A DNA stretch of 64,000 nucleotides, from NCBI GenBank assembly GCA_030770425.1, contig JASJFT010000003.1, positions 248,001 through 312,000 on the forward strand. The letters run 5' to 3'. Position numbers and translations under genes: made by a program. The notes under the pieces were generated by a model. That model worked only from the letters and a program-made list of their open reading frames with translations, searched no databases and had not been told where the DNA came from. Of this stretch, positions 33,553 to 44,543 are shown piece by piece (within the stretch, counting starts at the first letter, position 1; every line of letters begins with the position of its first letter). This DNA is from Darksidea phi. Lineage: Eukaryota > Ascomycota > Dothideomycetes > Pleosporales > Lentitheciaceae.

Positions 33553-34437
33553 ATGGCCGCCCAAACCGAGCACGAGATTGTTTTGTACGACTTGGCCTGC
33601 ACCAAGAACATCTGCTTCTCTCCCGTTGTCTGGCGCATCCGCCTCATGCTTAACTATAAGCATATCCCTTACAGGACCATCTTCCTCGAATTTCCGGACA
33701 TTGAGCCCACGCTGAAAGGGCTGTGAGTTACATTCGCTGTCTTTTACCTTTTCGTTCTTCACTTCCAGCCTCCCTTCCATTTTTTTCCTTTTTCATGCCC
33801 CAATGCACAGCCTCATAGCCTCCGATCGCGTGTGAAGAAGCCTCCTGACCTGAAATTGCCCAGCGGCCTGGTTCCCAGCGAATCCGCTTCGGGATCCAAA
33901 TACAAATACACGGTCCCCGCCATCCAACACGTGCCGACCAACACGTACATGATGAACTCGGTCCCCATCGCACAGTTCCTCGAGTCCACCTACCCGAATC
34001 CGCCATTGCCGCTGACGTCGGATCTGGGCCGCGAGATTGAGGCTAAAGCACGTGCTGTGGTCGGCACCGTCTTCCACAGGTCGGTGATGCCGCGCGAGAT
34101 AGGCATCCTGTCGCCGCGCGCACAGGAGTACTTCCGGCGCACGCGGGAGGCCTCGCTCGGGCACCGGCTCGAGGACCTACTCGGCTCTGACAAGGAGGAT
34201 GAGGACTGGAACGCGGTGGGCGACGACATGCGCGCCGTCGGCGAGCTGATGCTGGCGCACAAGGCTGACGGGCCGTTTGTGCTGGGCGCCCGGCCGAGCG
34301 GCACCGACTTCTTCATCGCGGGGTCCCTCCAGTCTGCGAGGATGGTAGATGAGGGAGTGTTCCAGAGGATTATCAAGTACCCTGGTTATAAGGAGATTTA
34401 TGAGGCATGTCTACCTTACATGGATAAGAAGGATTAA
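33553..34437 (+). CDS. Glutathione S-transferase-like protein
   Basis: Two exons, 33553-33722 and 33819-34437. The acceptor at 33818 is the one that avoids an early stop and keeps phase, giving 262 aa. The N-terminal thioredoxin-like domain reads IVLYDLACTKNICFSP, then WRIRLMLNYKHIPYRTIFLE and KYTVPAIQH, with the usual VPAI cis-Pro strand and NSVPIAQFLESTYP at the glutathione site. The C-terminal half is helical, ending GVFQRIIKYPGYKEIYEACL. This is the build of fungal GSTs close to the Ure2/secondary-metabolism group, which conjugate glutathione or isomerise or cleave ring compounds (as maleylacetoacetate isomerases do). It is the last gene of the cluster and on the same strand as the second dioxygenase. 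Confidence 0.78.
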
Positions 34438-35959
34438 GCGGGTGGGATCGTATTGCAGGCCACTATCTAGGTCTGATAGATGGGATCAAGGACTCACTCG
34501 CTAGAACAAGGAGATATGACTAAAGAGTAATGGTCAAATAGTATACACCACTTTACTATAGAGAACCTACTTCGCAATACAGCCGCATCCGGGCCATTCG
34601 ATTCCCTATAAACATCGGTGCCCCTAGTTGCACTCGGTCGAGGACCGACTCCCTTCCCTATGTACATCCTCGTCGTACGCCCTTATTAGAACCGGCGTCG
34701 GGTTCGCCTTGGGCAGCGAATCCTCGCGTTCGAGGTCATGTCTGCTCGAGGTAATATCTACTTAAGATAACGTACTACCATTAGTATAAGAATAGAGGCT
34801 TCGTTTCCTAAGAAAATCCCTCATTCCTTAAAACTTAGCTGGGCAAAGTATTACCTATAAACGAGTATCCTTGCTAAATACATTGTAAAAGAACTCATTC
34901 CAGCTTACCGCATACACAAATCCGGAGTATAGCGCGAGGTACCGAAACCATTAGGTCAACATGCGTTAGATAATTGTGTAGTATGCAAGTATTATCTCTA
35001 GAGTTACGTATTAGAATTACATACCGGTAAGGTATTTAAAGAAGAAATACGAAGTAGCTAGTAATTTTAAAGAGTAATTTTTTTAGTAGATTAGCTCGTC
35101 CCTATTAACGTCGATCTTTACCGTAATAACCTTTTATTAAACGGGGTCCGGGCCCGATGGGTTGATTGGACTCTTTTGGGTGTTTGGTCACGAGGTAAGG
35201 ATGGAGGAGTGGGAACGAGGTGTTGATAGTTCAATTACGTTGATGGGCAAGGATCAATCTGTATTCGAATTGACTATATAGAAGAAGGAAACTATCTAGG
35301 AGATTTGTGGTCATTATGTATCAATCTGTTTTCCTGGATCTGTAGGATCTGTGGCTCTGTCCTTTCGCAGATCCATAGATCTACAGATCCATCACGTGAC
35401 TTCCTATTCTCCAATCATAAGATCTGCGTCGTATTCTTCATCAGAGCCAGTAATAGGCTTAATTTCCGATAACCCTGGTTGCCATCGTTCCATTATACGC
35501 GTGTGGTTCGTAATACTTTTTATTTATTTATTAGATATATACGATAGCGCTATTAATAATATTATCTACTTTTTTTTTTTTTTTTTTTTTTTCCCCTGAG
35601 GAAAAGCTGCATTGCGCAACTATGCTATTGTAGGGGAGTTTTTCTACTCAACGATAAACTGCATACATCTGAAGACCAGCACTGAAATTTCAACTGCACA
35701 TGAAAAGAGTGGAACGCTTGACGTCGGCCCGGCCCAGAGGAAGGGGGTGGGGTGCAGGAGAGGGGAACTGCAAGGGATGCGAACCAAGGGATGCGAACCA
35801 AGGGAGCAGCGCTCATACTGAATGGCCACACACGAAGGTATAAAAGGCCGTTCGTCTGCTAAAGCGTCCAGAAGTCCATACACAATCGAATACCGCACAT
35901 CATACGAAGTACGATGAATCGACCAATCTCCCGCGACAAGCCAAACGCTACCTACCAAA
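34438..35959. other. Gene-free, AT-rich stretch with poly-T run
   Basis: No gene. From about 34740 the DNA is rich in TA and stops. A run of 23 T lies at 35570-35592. At 35336-35390 variants of ggatctgtgg/gatctacagatcc repeat in both orientations, a small inverted-repeat patch. Confidence 0.4.
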
Positions 35960-36370
35960 CCACGATACTAAAAAACTTCTAAATTATTATTAATCTAATT
36001 ATAGTTATATATTAATATTTATATAATTTTATATTTTTTTATTTATATCTTCTTAAGAATTTATCTTATCTCTATAATTCTTTAGAAAAACTAAATAGAA
36101 TTATTAATAAATTAATTTATTTTATTTTATATCTTACTTTTATATATAAACTATCTAGTTATTAACTTAATTAAACCTTTATAGTTCTATTATAAATAGA
36201 ATATAGACTATTTAATAATTAAAATATTTATATACTTTATTAAAAGAAAGAAAAGCTATTATTATTAAAATATATAGTAGCGCCTAAAAAGAAACTATTA
36301 GTTAGAAGCTATAGGATAGAATAAGACTAAGCTATCTATTAGAGTTTATAAGATTCCTACACGCTACTAT
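35960..36370. repeat. Very AT-rich block, RIP-like relic
   Basis: About 400 bp consist almost only of A and T (taatta, atatta, aaaataa runs) with sharp edges to ordinary DNA on both sides. Such blocks in ascomycetes are usually repeats stripped of C:G pairs by RIP. No frame survives, and the original element cannot be named. Confidence 0.65.
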
Positions 36371-37292
36371 TAGCATCTGGCCCCCTTCTGTTTCAAAGCT
36401 GCTAACCGAACTTTAGCGCAGCGGCTCATGCCGCTACGGCCCAATCGCCTTCGTCTTGGCGTGCCGCCAGTCAGGAGGGGAAGTGGGGCCGGTTCGCATC
36501 AGCGTACGAGAGGGTCCTCTTTTTTCCATTAAGTTGCGACAAGGCAGCAGTGTCTTGATTGAGTCAGGATCGACGCCCTAACATGCGCACCCTGACTGGG
36601 CCGGGCATGAAATAACCGCTTATCATCTGGTCACTGTAACGAGACTGGATTTACATACGCTCAAAGACCCATGGAGCAAAGCAGCTGTATTCCCGATACG
36701 TAATACGTTAGCTGTGGCCTCACAGAACGCACCCCAAACAGTGCTAAACGCCCCCAAAAGATGACGCAGATCGTAATTAACGGTCCGTCCCTTTAGTAAC
36801 GAACGGTAACAGGAGCCGAATGATTTTAGTAGGATTCGCCAAGGCGTTGCCGCTCCCGCGCCGGTGGCGTGACAACCCACTCTCATGCCTCAGGTGCTTG
36901 TCAAAGTGTTGGTTTCGAACGTTGATAGAATGGCAGCTACTGTCGTATCCAATCGAACTCCTACAACATCGAATCAATAGCTTCCCCGGGGTTTTCTAGA
37001 GGACGCATGTAATTACATGTTCTCGAGACAGTGCCGAGTGCGGGGATTTTCTGTCGGTACCTGCGAAAGGTATAGTGTATGATCCTTCCGATAGTACTGA
37101 AAGGGTAAGAATCTTCCGAAATGATTGCCTCACTCTGCTGCACAGAACCGGAAACAAAACCGCCCGTTTCCGTTCCACCGGTCGCCCAAGAGCAGGCATC
37201 TCCCAGGATTCATGAGGAAGAAGTTCGCCTCTTCTCCAGCGTTTCTTCCTCTTCGCTCGTTCCCTAGCTTCTCCCCGTTCAATCGGTTTTAG
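36371..37292. other. Gap before the rhodopsin-domain gene
   Basis: Composition is normal but no supported gene is present. Small minus-strand frames (36623-36886, 36996-37445) lack motifs. The last few hundred bases should contain the promoter of the following gene. Confidence 0.35.
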
Positions 37293-38777
37293 ATGCGCCT
37301 TACGTCCGTTATGCCTCCGCTGCAAGAAACAATGCATCGATGGCATGCGCGCGCTATGGAGAAGGGAACGAAGCAAGCGTCTATGTTCGCGGTCGGCATT
37401 CCCTTTATCCTGATCACGAGCGTTGTTGTTTTTCTGCGTGTCCATGTGCGGTTACGCTTGCTTAAGGTACAGCTGGCGATGGATGATTGTAAGTCACGCA
37501 TATGGGCGCATGTGCTTTAGTGCGACACTGACTCGTTTGAACCGTAGATTTGATGATTGCGGGAGCCTTCTTTACAATGGCACTTTCGGTCGCAAACATG
37601 ATATGTAGGTCGACGATATGTTCAAAAGGCTTGGAGGGCCGCATGGCTAATATTGGTACTTCGTAGGCGGCTGGTATGGAGTCGGCATGCACAGTGAGTG
37701 TTCCATCGTGCTTTCACCTTCGACTCAGCTAACACATTGAGCAGCGCTTGAAATTCCCGCGGAAAACCTCACACCAATGCTAAAAGCAAACCTCGCCACC
37801 CGCCTTCTCTACGTGGTGGGCATCTGCTTGGTCAAGTTCAGCATCCTCACATTTTACCGGAAACTCGACCCTCGTAAGGGGACTAGGTGGATGGTTTACT
37901 TTCTAATGGCTTTCGTGGCCGCTCTTTCCATTGTTACCTTTTTCGTACTGCTCTTTGTCTGCACGCCGCCATCTCTGTTCTGGGACCCGGTGGGCCAAGC
38001 TGAGCATCCGGAGAAGTGTTTGAAGCTATCGACACAGCAGACTTTTTTCAATGTTAATGGGATTATGAAGTAAGTCTAACTCTTCTGGTTTTATTCTATC
38101 ATGTCTAACGTCACTGCTCTGCAGCATCGTTCAGGATGTCGCAATTTACGTTCTCCCCATATCCATCGTTTGGAAGCTACAGATGCCACGCCGGCAAAAG
38201 ATCGCACTGTGCGCTCTTCTTTGTGTTGGACTTGTCGCAGTTGCAGGTTTGTTGATTTGCTTCTCTTCAATTCAACAGCAGGAGACTGACCAAAATAGCC
38301 GGATGCGTGCGATTCTACTACGTGCTCTTCCTTGCAAACGAAAAAGATATTTGGTACTACATGGCCGACTCGCTCAATTGGTGTAGCATCGAGATTTACG
38401 CAGGTACGCACCCTAATTACCATTCAATGGCATGACCCAAAAGTTAACGTTGTCTGTCTCTAGCTATTATCTGCAGTTCAGCTTCAACGTTCAAAGCCAT
38501 CCTCAAGACATACCTCCCCAAGGTCTGGGGTAGCTACGCAAGCCGGGATGGGCCCTCCGGTCAACCCCGCCACGAGTACGACCAATCGCATAGCGGACAA
38601 TTTGTGATGAAGCCGTTTGGGGCAGCGTCGAACAAGTCGCAGAGTAATCGCAAGTACGGCATTAGCGATCTCACGGAGATTGGGATTGGGAACGATAGCG
38701 AGGAGGCTATGGTGCGGTCAGAGAATGGTACGGATACAAAAGTCGAGATGGAAGAGGAGGTGATGCATAAAAGGTGA
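37293..38777 (+). CDS. Fungal rhodopsin-domain integral membrane protein
   Basis: Seven exons (37293-37488, 37548-37604, 37667-37693, 37745-38069, 38125-38246, 38299-38403, 38464-38777) join in phase to 381 aa. An ATG at 37311 is an alternative start. The 27-base third exon is needed to restore GWYGVGMH. Seven hydrophobic segments are visible, including SMFAVGIPFILITSVVVFLR, YLMIAGAFFTMALSVANMI, LLYVVGICLVKFSILTFYRK, FFVLLFVCTPPSLFWDP and IALCALLCVGLVAVAGCVRF. The D-x-G-like GVG after helix 2, the CTP-x3-FW motif and the Cys-rich loop are typical of the large fungal rhodopsin-domain family often found near effector or metabolite genes. No retinal-binding Lys motif is evident, and function is unknown. 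The cytosolic tail is acidic and Ser-rich. Confidence 0.87.
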
Positions 38778-38969
38778 AGACGGCGGTATGGAGGACGAGA
38801 GAGACGCCGCATGGGTAGTGCGCTTGATGTTGGGGGGTCACAAAATAGTTTCTTCAAAATTCTGGGGCAAAAATCAACATGGAACGACGCAGTGTATGCG
38901 TGTAGAGTAGATGAATAGTCCCAATGAGGGAACTGATCCCGATGCATAAATCATAAAATGCTTATCTGT

Positions 38970-40088
38970 CTACTTGTTCCCTCCAATACAGTTCTCAAGG
39001 GTTACCATTCTCCGGTTCTCCTTCAGCGCAACCAACTCATCGTGAAAGTCCTTCTCCCACGCTTCTTGTAGCCTTTTCGGTTCCCATCCTAGCACCTTGC
39101 GTGCAAGCACCGCCTTTGTAGCCTTGTGTCCGCCCCATCCTCGCTCCGCGATATCGCTGCGGCCTGCCGTCAGTTTGTCCGCGATCTCTTGCAACTGCAC
39201 AAGACGAATTTCCTTCTGTTGTGGCGTGCCTTCCCGCGGAAGAGCGCCATCCGCAAATGCGGCATCGAGGCACCCTTGGTTTATATCCTTTATGAGGGCG
39301 CGACCAGCTGCTGCGAAAAATACGCCCGACGGAATGTATCCGACACCACGATCCTCACGCTCGAGAATCGTGCGCACAAGAAGAACAAAGATCTCAGCGA
39401 GGTCAAGGACATGCACCCAGTCAAAATTCGCCGTCTCGTTGAGCTTCCAGCCATAGCCGTGCTGCATCACGTACATCATGACAAGCGGGATGACGAGGCC
39501 CTGCCGGTTGAACAGCCCTGTGCCCTCACCGAAGATACACGGGGTGTTGACGCTGACGGCCTGCACACCAGTCGCAGCGGCAGTCTCCAGGACCCCGATT
39601 TCGGCTGTGCGTTGTGAATACGGCTCCTTTTCGTCCAGCGCCTTCATGTACTCGAGGATCTCAGCGCTGTCTTGTTCATCATTCCACTCACGCAGTGGAA
39701 CTGGCGGCTGCGTCAATGGACGATCGGACAAGTTCGTGCAGCCGGAAATGTGCAACATCCAGGGCGCGGGTTTGCCGGCCTTGACACGGCGTGCCAGGCC
39801 GTTGACAAAAGCGATTGCGCCTTCCGGGATGAAACCAGATCCTGCGTTGATGATGATATCGTATTTTGAGGCCGTATCTTCGATAAACGCCGTGTCTTCT
39901 AGGCCCGGCCATTTAATCGTGTTGACACGAGATCCGTACTCGTCTTTAAGTTTTTGAGCCTGCGCATTGTCGCGGATGAGGAGGTCGAAGGTGAGGTCTT
40001 TGACGCTGGGTGCCGTGCTCGCGAGCAGCTGGCTGAGGACGGTACCGCCGACGTAGCCCGTGGCACCGGTAATGAGGATTTTACTCAT
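38970..40088 (-). CDS. Extended short-chain dehydrogenase/epimerase-like protein
   Basis: A single exon from ATG 40088 gives 372 aa. The N-terminus ILITGATGYVGGTVLSQLL is an NAD(P)-binding Rossmann fold (TGxxGxxG). Further features: DIIINAGSGF after strand 4, LHISGCTNLSD in the active-site region, and EPYSQRTAEIGVLETAAATG where the YxxxK would lie (here a Tyr without a clear Lys). Then NTPCIFGEGTGLFNRQG and NFDWVHVLDLAEIFVLLV, as in the NAD-dependent epimerase and NmrA-like groups. The atypical active site suggests a redox sensor or a non-classical reductase. It lies tail to tail with the rhodopsin-domain gene, 192 bp apart, so there is no operon-like link. Confidence 0.85.
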   Translation of the reverse strand: MSKILITGATGYVGGTVLSQLLASTAPSVKDLTFDLLIRDNAQAQKLKDEYGSRVNTIKWPGLEDTAFIEDTASKYDIIINAGSGFIPEGAIAFVNGLARRVKAGKPAPWMLHISGCTNLSDRPLTQPPVPLREWNDEQDSAEILEYMKALDEKEPYSQRTAEIGVLETAAATGVQAVSVNTPCIFGEGTGLFNRQGLVIPLVMMYVMQHGYGWKLNETANFDWVHVLDLAEIFVLLVRTILEREDRGVGYIPSGVFFAAAGRALIKDINQGCLDAAFADGALPREGTPQQKEIRLVQLQEIADKLTAGRSDIAERGWGGHKATKAVLARKVLGWEPKRLQEAWEKDFHDELVALKENRRMVTLENCIGGNK

Positions 40089-41888
40089 GACGAAACTACC
40101 GTACGAATGGTGATGATATCAAGAGAATAAAGATGTTCCAACGTGTCCAAGACACGCATGTGGGACAGCCTCTTCGACCCCCAAGCGCTCACGCCAGCGC
40201 GGCGTGATTGCCAGGGAAAGGATGTTCAGCTACATGACTCGCGTGCATGTCCGGCATCGGGAAGCTTTCGCACGCGAAGACGACATTGGAGAAGACGGGC
40301 ATTGGCGGGGTTATCGATCCTTTCTAGTTTCAACTACGCCTATACGGGCGAGGTTGCCCCACAACAGCCTCCCTCCTCTCTCCTTGGCGCGTAAGCACCG
40401 TTTGTACAGACCCGTTCACGTTCCGAAGATGGAGTTGTGCTTGAAATGCCTTCAACAAATATGGCGATTTGGGCCACTTCTTACATCACTTGGAGCTATT
40501 GTTTCACACGAGTCATGTGCGATGAATCCGCCATCATCTCTTGCCGCGAAAGTCCAAGTGTATTGATAGCCGGCCTTTTCCACAGACTACCACAGGTCTT
40601 TGGGCTCATCATTTTAGGAGCATTATATGTGACTCTCTAAATCCTTGTCTCAGCAAAATTCAGGGTACTGGTAAACGGTTGCATATTAGTACATTTTGAG
40701 AGTATAGAAGTAGTTAACGCGATCGCCAGTGTGAGGTATGGCTGCGGATACTACTAGGTACTAAAAGTGAGGCGAGCGTAGATGAGGCTTGCCTGCCATG
40801 CCGCCACAGTTTCTCCAGCGCTTTACCACTGGGGTTTGGGCGCAAGAAATCTATGGCCGGGTGCAGGCGTGGCCGGTACGCCGTTGGCTTAGGCGTACCC
40901 AATGTTTCGAATACCATCATCTTCTCCATCGGTTGGCTCGCGGTGCCTGTAGGACAAGGTCAGTGAGAGAACAGCTTCTTGCGCCCCGAAGTTGCCTAAT
41001 TAGGAATACATTGGATGTGGTGACAGACCTTCATGCACGTCGACAGCGACAGAGGAGGGTGGAGTCGTGACGTGAGGCTGCGACCAAGCTACTCCCCGAG
41101 GTCGCGATGTGGACTAGCGACAGTCTGTTGATATCTGAGCGTGAGCGATACCCCGCACTGCAGCCTCGAACGGACATCGATCATGGTAGCGACCTTTGAG
41201 GTAGTGTTTGTTCCGCCGGAGGATTTGATCATACCCTGCCTCAGCTTACTGGTTTAACGTCGGTAGCCACCTGTTCTACTAGACCAGATTAGTGTCTGCT
41301 CTTAAAATAGTGAGAACCAATCCGTACTATCGTTTAAGCACTTGATGATGTGATGGACTTAACCATATATATACTTAAGCCAGGGCTCGCACCCACGGCA
41401 GTCGTCCAACCTCTCCGTCCTATTGCAATATTCGAGGTGGCCGACCCTATAAGCCTTGCTTCAGGGCCACTAACGTTAGCTGTTTTCGCTCATAAATCTT
41501 ACCATTAACTTTACACCACCATCCAGAGCTTCAAAACTCATCCCAAACGCGTACACGATCTCATTGAAGAGCTGGAGGCTCTCATCTAGGTTCTAGAATC
41601 GTTGACCGACACAATACAGTCGAGTACAGATTTAGATCTTCCCGCGCTCGATCTACCTCTACAACGATGTGGCAATAGCTGTAAAGAGTTCTTGCAATAA
41701 CTTCAAAAGTGCTGTAGTGTAAGAGGTTAAGCGCGACTCCAAACCATTGACGAAAAGCCCAGCCGATCATCGCACGCGCTACGGAATTGCAACGTATCAA
41801 AGAGGCCAGGCGACTTAGGTCCTCTAATAGACATCGATCCAGCCCAATTTTATTGCCAAAATACAATTCATCAACGTCACAGCTTATC
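40089..41888. other. Gene-free stretch
   Basis: Many short frames, none with a domain. A phrase VREQLLAPRS near 40960-41000 recalls the HET-domain motif QELLAPR but is isolated and not in a coherent frame, so I do not call it. Confidence 0.35.
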
Positions 41889-43080
41889 CTAAGGATCCAT
41901 TCCACGATCCTCCTTGCAGAATTTAACCACGGTATTTTGATTCGTCCCCGTCGACGGAATGTCGCAAACCTGCAAGTGAAACACACACAACGCAGTTGGC
42001 TCGGCGGCGATGCCCTGCTCGAATGGACTGACCAACTGCTTCTTCCCATTCTTATCAAAGCAGTCGGTGGAGCTCTTGGGCATAGATTCCTTGGTAAGCC
42101 CGTACTTGCTCATGAACACCTTGGCAGTGTCAATCTGGTGCACGGCGTTGTTCTTGTCGTCGCGCCTCTGTATTGCAAAATGGATGACGCTTCCTGCATT
42201 GTCGACGCATAGAGCGCTCTCAAGGTCATCGTTGCAATTGGTGCCGGCTCTGACTGCCAGCGGGTGATGAACATATTCTGGGCTTGAAGCGCCATGCAGA
42301 GTGCGTTCATGGTGAGGGAGCCGATGACGTTGGATTGGATGTCCTTCTGTATAAAGTTTCGGCTAGAGCCGAGGAAGGCGCCGCCCTTGACGACTTCCAG
42401 AATCCCAGTATCAGGGATGTTGCCTGAGCGTCCAAAGTCTGGGAAACCACTTTCGAAACCGGTAGCCTGGTATTCGGTGACTATGCCGGCTACAGAGCTT
42501 CCAATGTTGCTCTAGGGCGATGAACCGGTCGAGGGGCGCGGGCGGCTTGAGGCGGGTGAGCACGGTGTTGAGTCCGGTATGAATTGTGCTGGCTCTCGTA
42601 GCAAGGGGCCCCGTAAAAGGTACGACGCTTAAGAAAGTGCTAAAAACGCCATCTAGGGTTTTAAGCGGCGTGACATCGTTTTTGGGTCAAGGTACACGTT
42701 GGCGACGAACTCGGGGAGTTTGAGCGACATGATCGATGGGGCAAAGGAGATGGTCGTGTTGAGCAAATCCATATAGTTGTTCCAATTCTGGATGGCGATG
42801 GCGGCGTACCTATTCTACGTCGGTGTTCTGGCGGTAATGTATAATAAATTATATACACTATAACCATTAAATGTCATTTTGTTGTGCCTTCGCATTTCTT
42901 AGGAATTGCCTACCATGCCGGCAACTGAATAGGCAAACAGGGCTACCCCCACATTGCAAAAGCTGTCCAAGTATACAGAAGAAGTTTGGCACTCCGAAGG
43001 ATGCCGCTAGCGTTTGAACATTGTTTGTCGGGGTCTTAGTGATATTTTTCGCCGCCGTCGCAAGAAACTCGTCAGTCTAG
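41889..43080 (-). pseudogene. Frameshifted relic of an unknown fungal protein
   Basis: Protein-like blocks follow each other on the minus strand but in different frames: AASFGVPNFFCILG (near 42990), AIAIQNWNNYMDLLNTTISF then APSIMSLKLPEFVANVYLDP (about 42680-42800), LKTLDGVFSTFLSVVPFTGP, SNIGSSVAGIVTEYQATGFE, GGAFLGSSRNFIQKDIQ (about 42330-42390), VCDNAGSVIHF-like LCVDNAGSVIHFAIQRRDD, and QIDTAKVFMSKYGLTKESMP ending near 41904. At least three frame slips separate them, one in the short A run near 42678-42683. The blocks look like one secreted or membrane-associated fungal protein of about 400 aa, but I cannot name the family with confidence. Indels here, unlike the point-mutation stops elsewhere, indicate ordinary decay. 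Confidence 0.5.
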
Positions 43081-44543
43081 GGCTCCGCTCAGGTGTCCTG
43101 TACCAAGGCTTCGGTAGCACACGAATCAGCACCTTTGCCCTTGCCTTGTGGTTGAGGCGCGGGAGAAGCTAGGATTTTTGAAAGAAAGAGGCGTTGGGAA
43201 ACGCATTTTGAAAAGAGTGCCGGCCTAAATGGTCGATGACAAGAAACGTACAAGATATAAACCCAAGGCGCTGCGTGGTGTATTATAAAAGGCTCTGACC
43301 TATATCTTACCTGAGAGCCATGCCCTTTATATGCATCACCCTCTGTATACATTCTTAATTCAAGGTAATTCTCTGAAACATCTACGCAAATGCTTCCGCC
43401 AATCCGGCCCGATTTCTGTCAGATCCGCCCATTAAACCGGCCCAATTTCTGCCAAACGGGTGCTACCGAAACAGCCACGTCCTTCTGACCTGTCCTGGGC
43501 GTCCACAGTCTCGCGTGCTCGAGATCGCTTCAGATCTGGTCAGCGTGGCTAGAGGAGTCAAACTGGACAGTTCGGTGATACGTGGTTCAATAATCCTGGA
43601 ACTATCATGCCCCCATGGGGTATTGGTGGTATTCAGTTCGCTTCTAGCTTCTATGGAGTTAGGTCAGGTAAATGTTGGGCATGAGTGTCGGCTCTCTTGA
43701 GACGGCTGATCTGGTACACCAAGCACGAATCACGGAGGAATACAGAAGAGCAGCATAGATATCTTTTAGCGCATTTCCCACTATGGAGCTTTTCAAATAA
43801 GCCAGAGAAATCAGCTATATTCATGTTAACGTGCAGTTGTGAGTAAACTTGTTATTACAACGGGCATGGGTGGCTCTTATACTTGCTTAGATATACTTGC
43901 TTAGAAATGGACGATTACAGGAAGGTACTGGGAAAGAAATAATTGCGGAGATCTCTAATCATAAGGTGCTGCAGTTTCAAGATACGAGTTATCACGGGTG
44001 ATTCGATAACGTTTTGTTTCCGGACCAGTCTAGTTTACAATCGCCTTTCAAGACCACTATTCTCGAACCCAAGTCACACTAGAGTGTGGTTAGTGATCGC
44101 TAGACAACATTCCTACTTCGTATTGCTTCAAGGCAGTGTCACTGAACTCAAAGCGAAAAGTAGTCGCATGTCTACTTGTATGCGAAACGTAACATTCGGG
44201 CGTTGGCAGTATTTATAGGGGGAAAGTTCTTCTATCTCAAGATATTCGGGACGGAATACCTTTTGTGTCACCTTTTTGGGTTATTCCGCGAGTTTGACAA
44301 CGCGATGGCTGCTATTCATTCGATAAGGGGAAAGTTAAAGAAGACCTGAGTTAATTACAAGAAGCTACGGAGAAATAGACTATATATATGTGGGAAGTAG
44401 TTAGGGGACAACCGAGCCATAACCGTAAGTGGTAACAATATTCGGCTCCTCAGGCTGGCTGGCTGATACATTGGATTTTAGCTTAGTAACAACGCCCCCC
44501 ATGTGGGCAGAACCTTCGAGCTCTATTGCGTGAATTCATATAA
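43081..44543. other. Gene-free stretch before the deiminase 3' end
   Basis: No gene seen. Near 43395-43460 an imperfect direct repeat (atccggcccgatttctg / aaaccggcccaatttctg) occurs. The 3' end of the deiminase gene lies at its right. Confidence 0.35.

Noticed and set aside
40940..41010. HET-like phrase REQLLAPRS
   Set aside because: Single short match with no surrounding HET motifs in the same frame.
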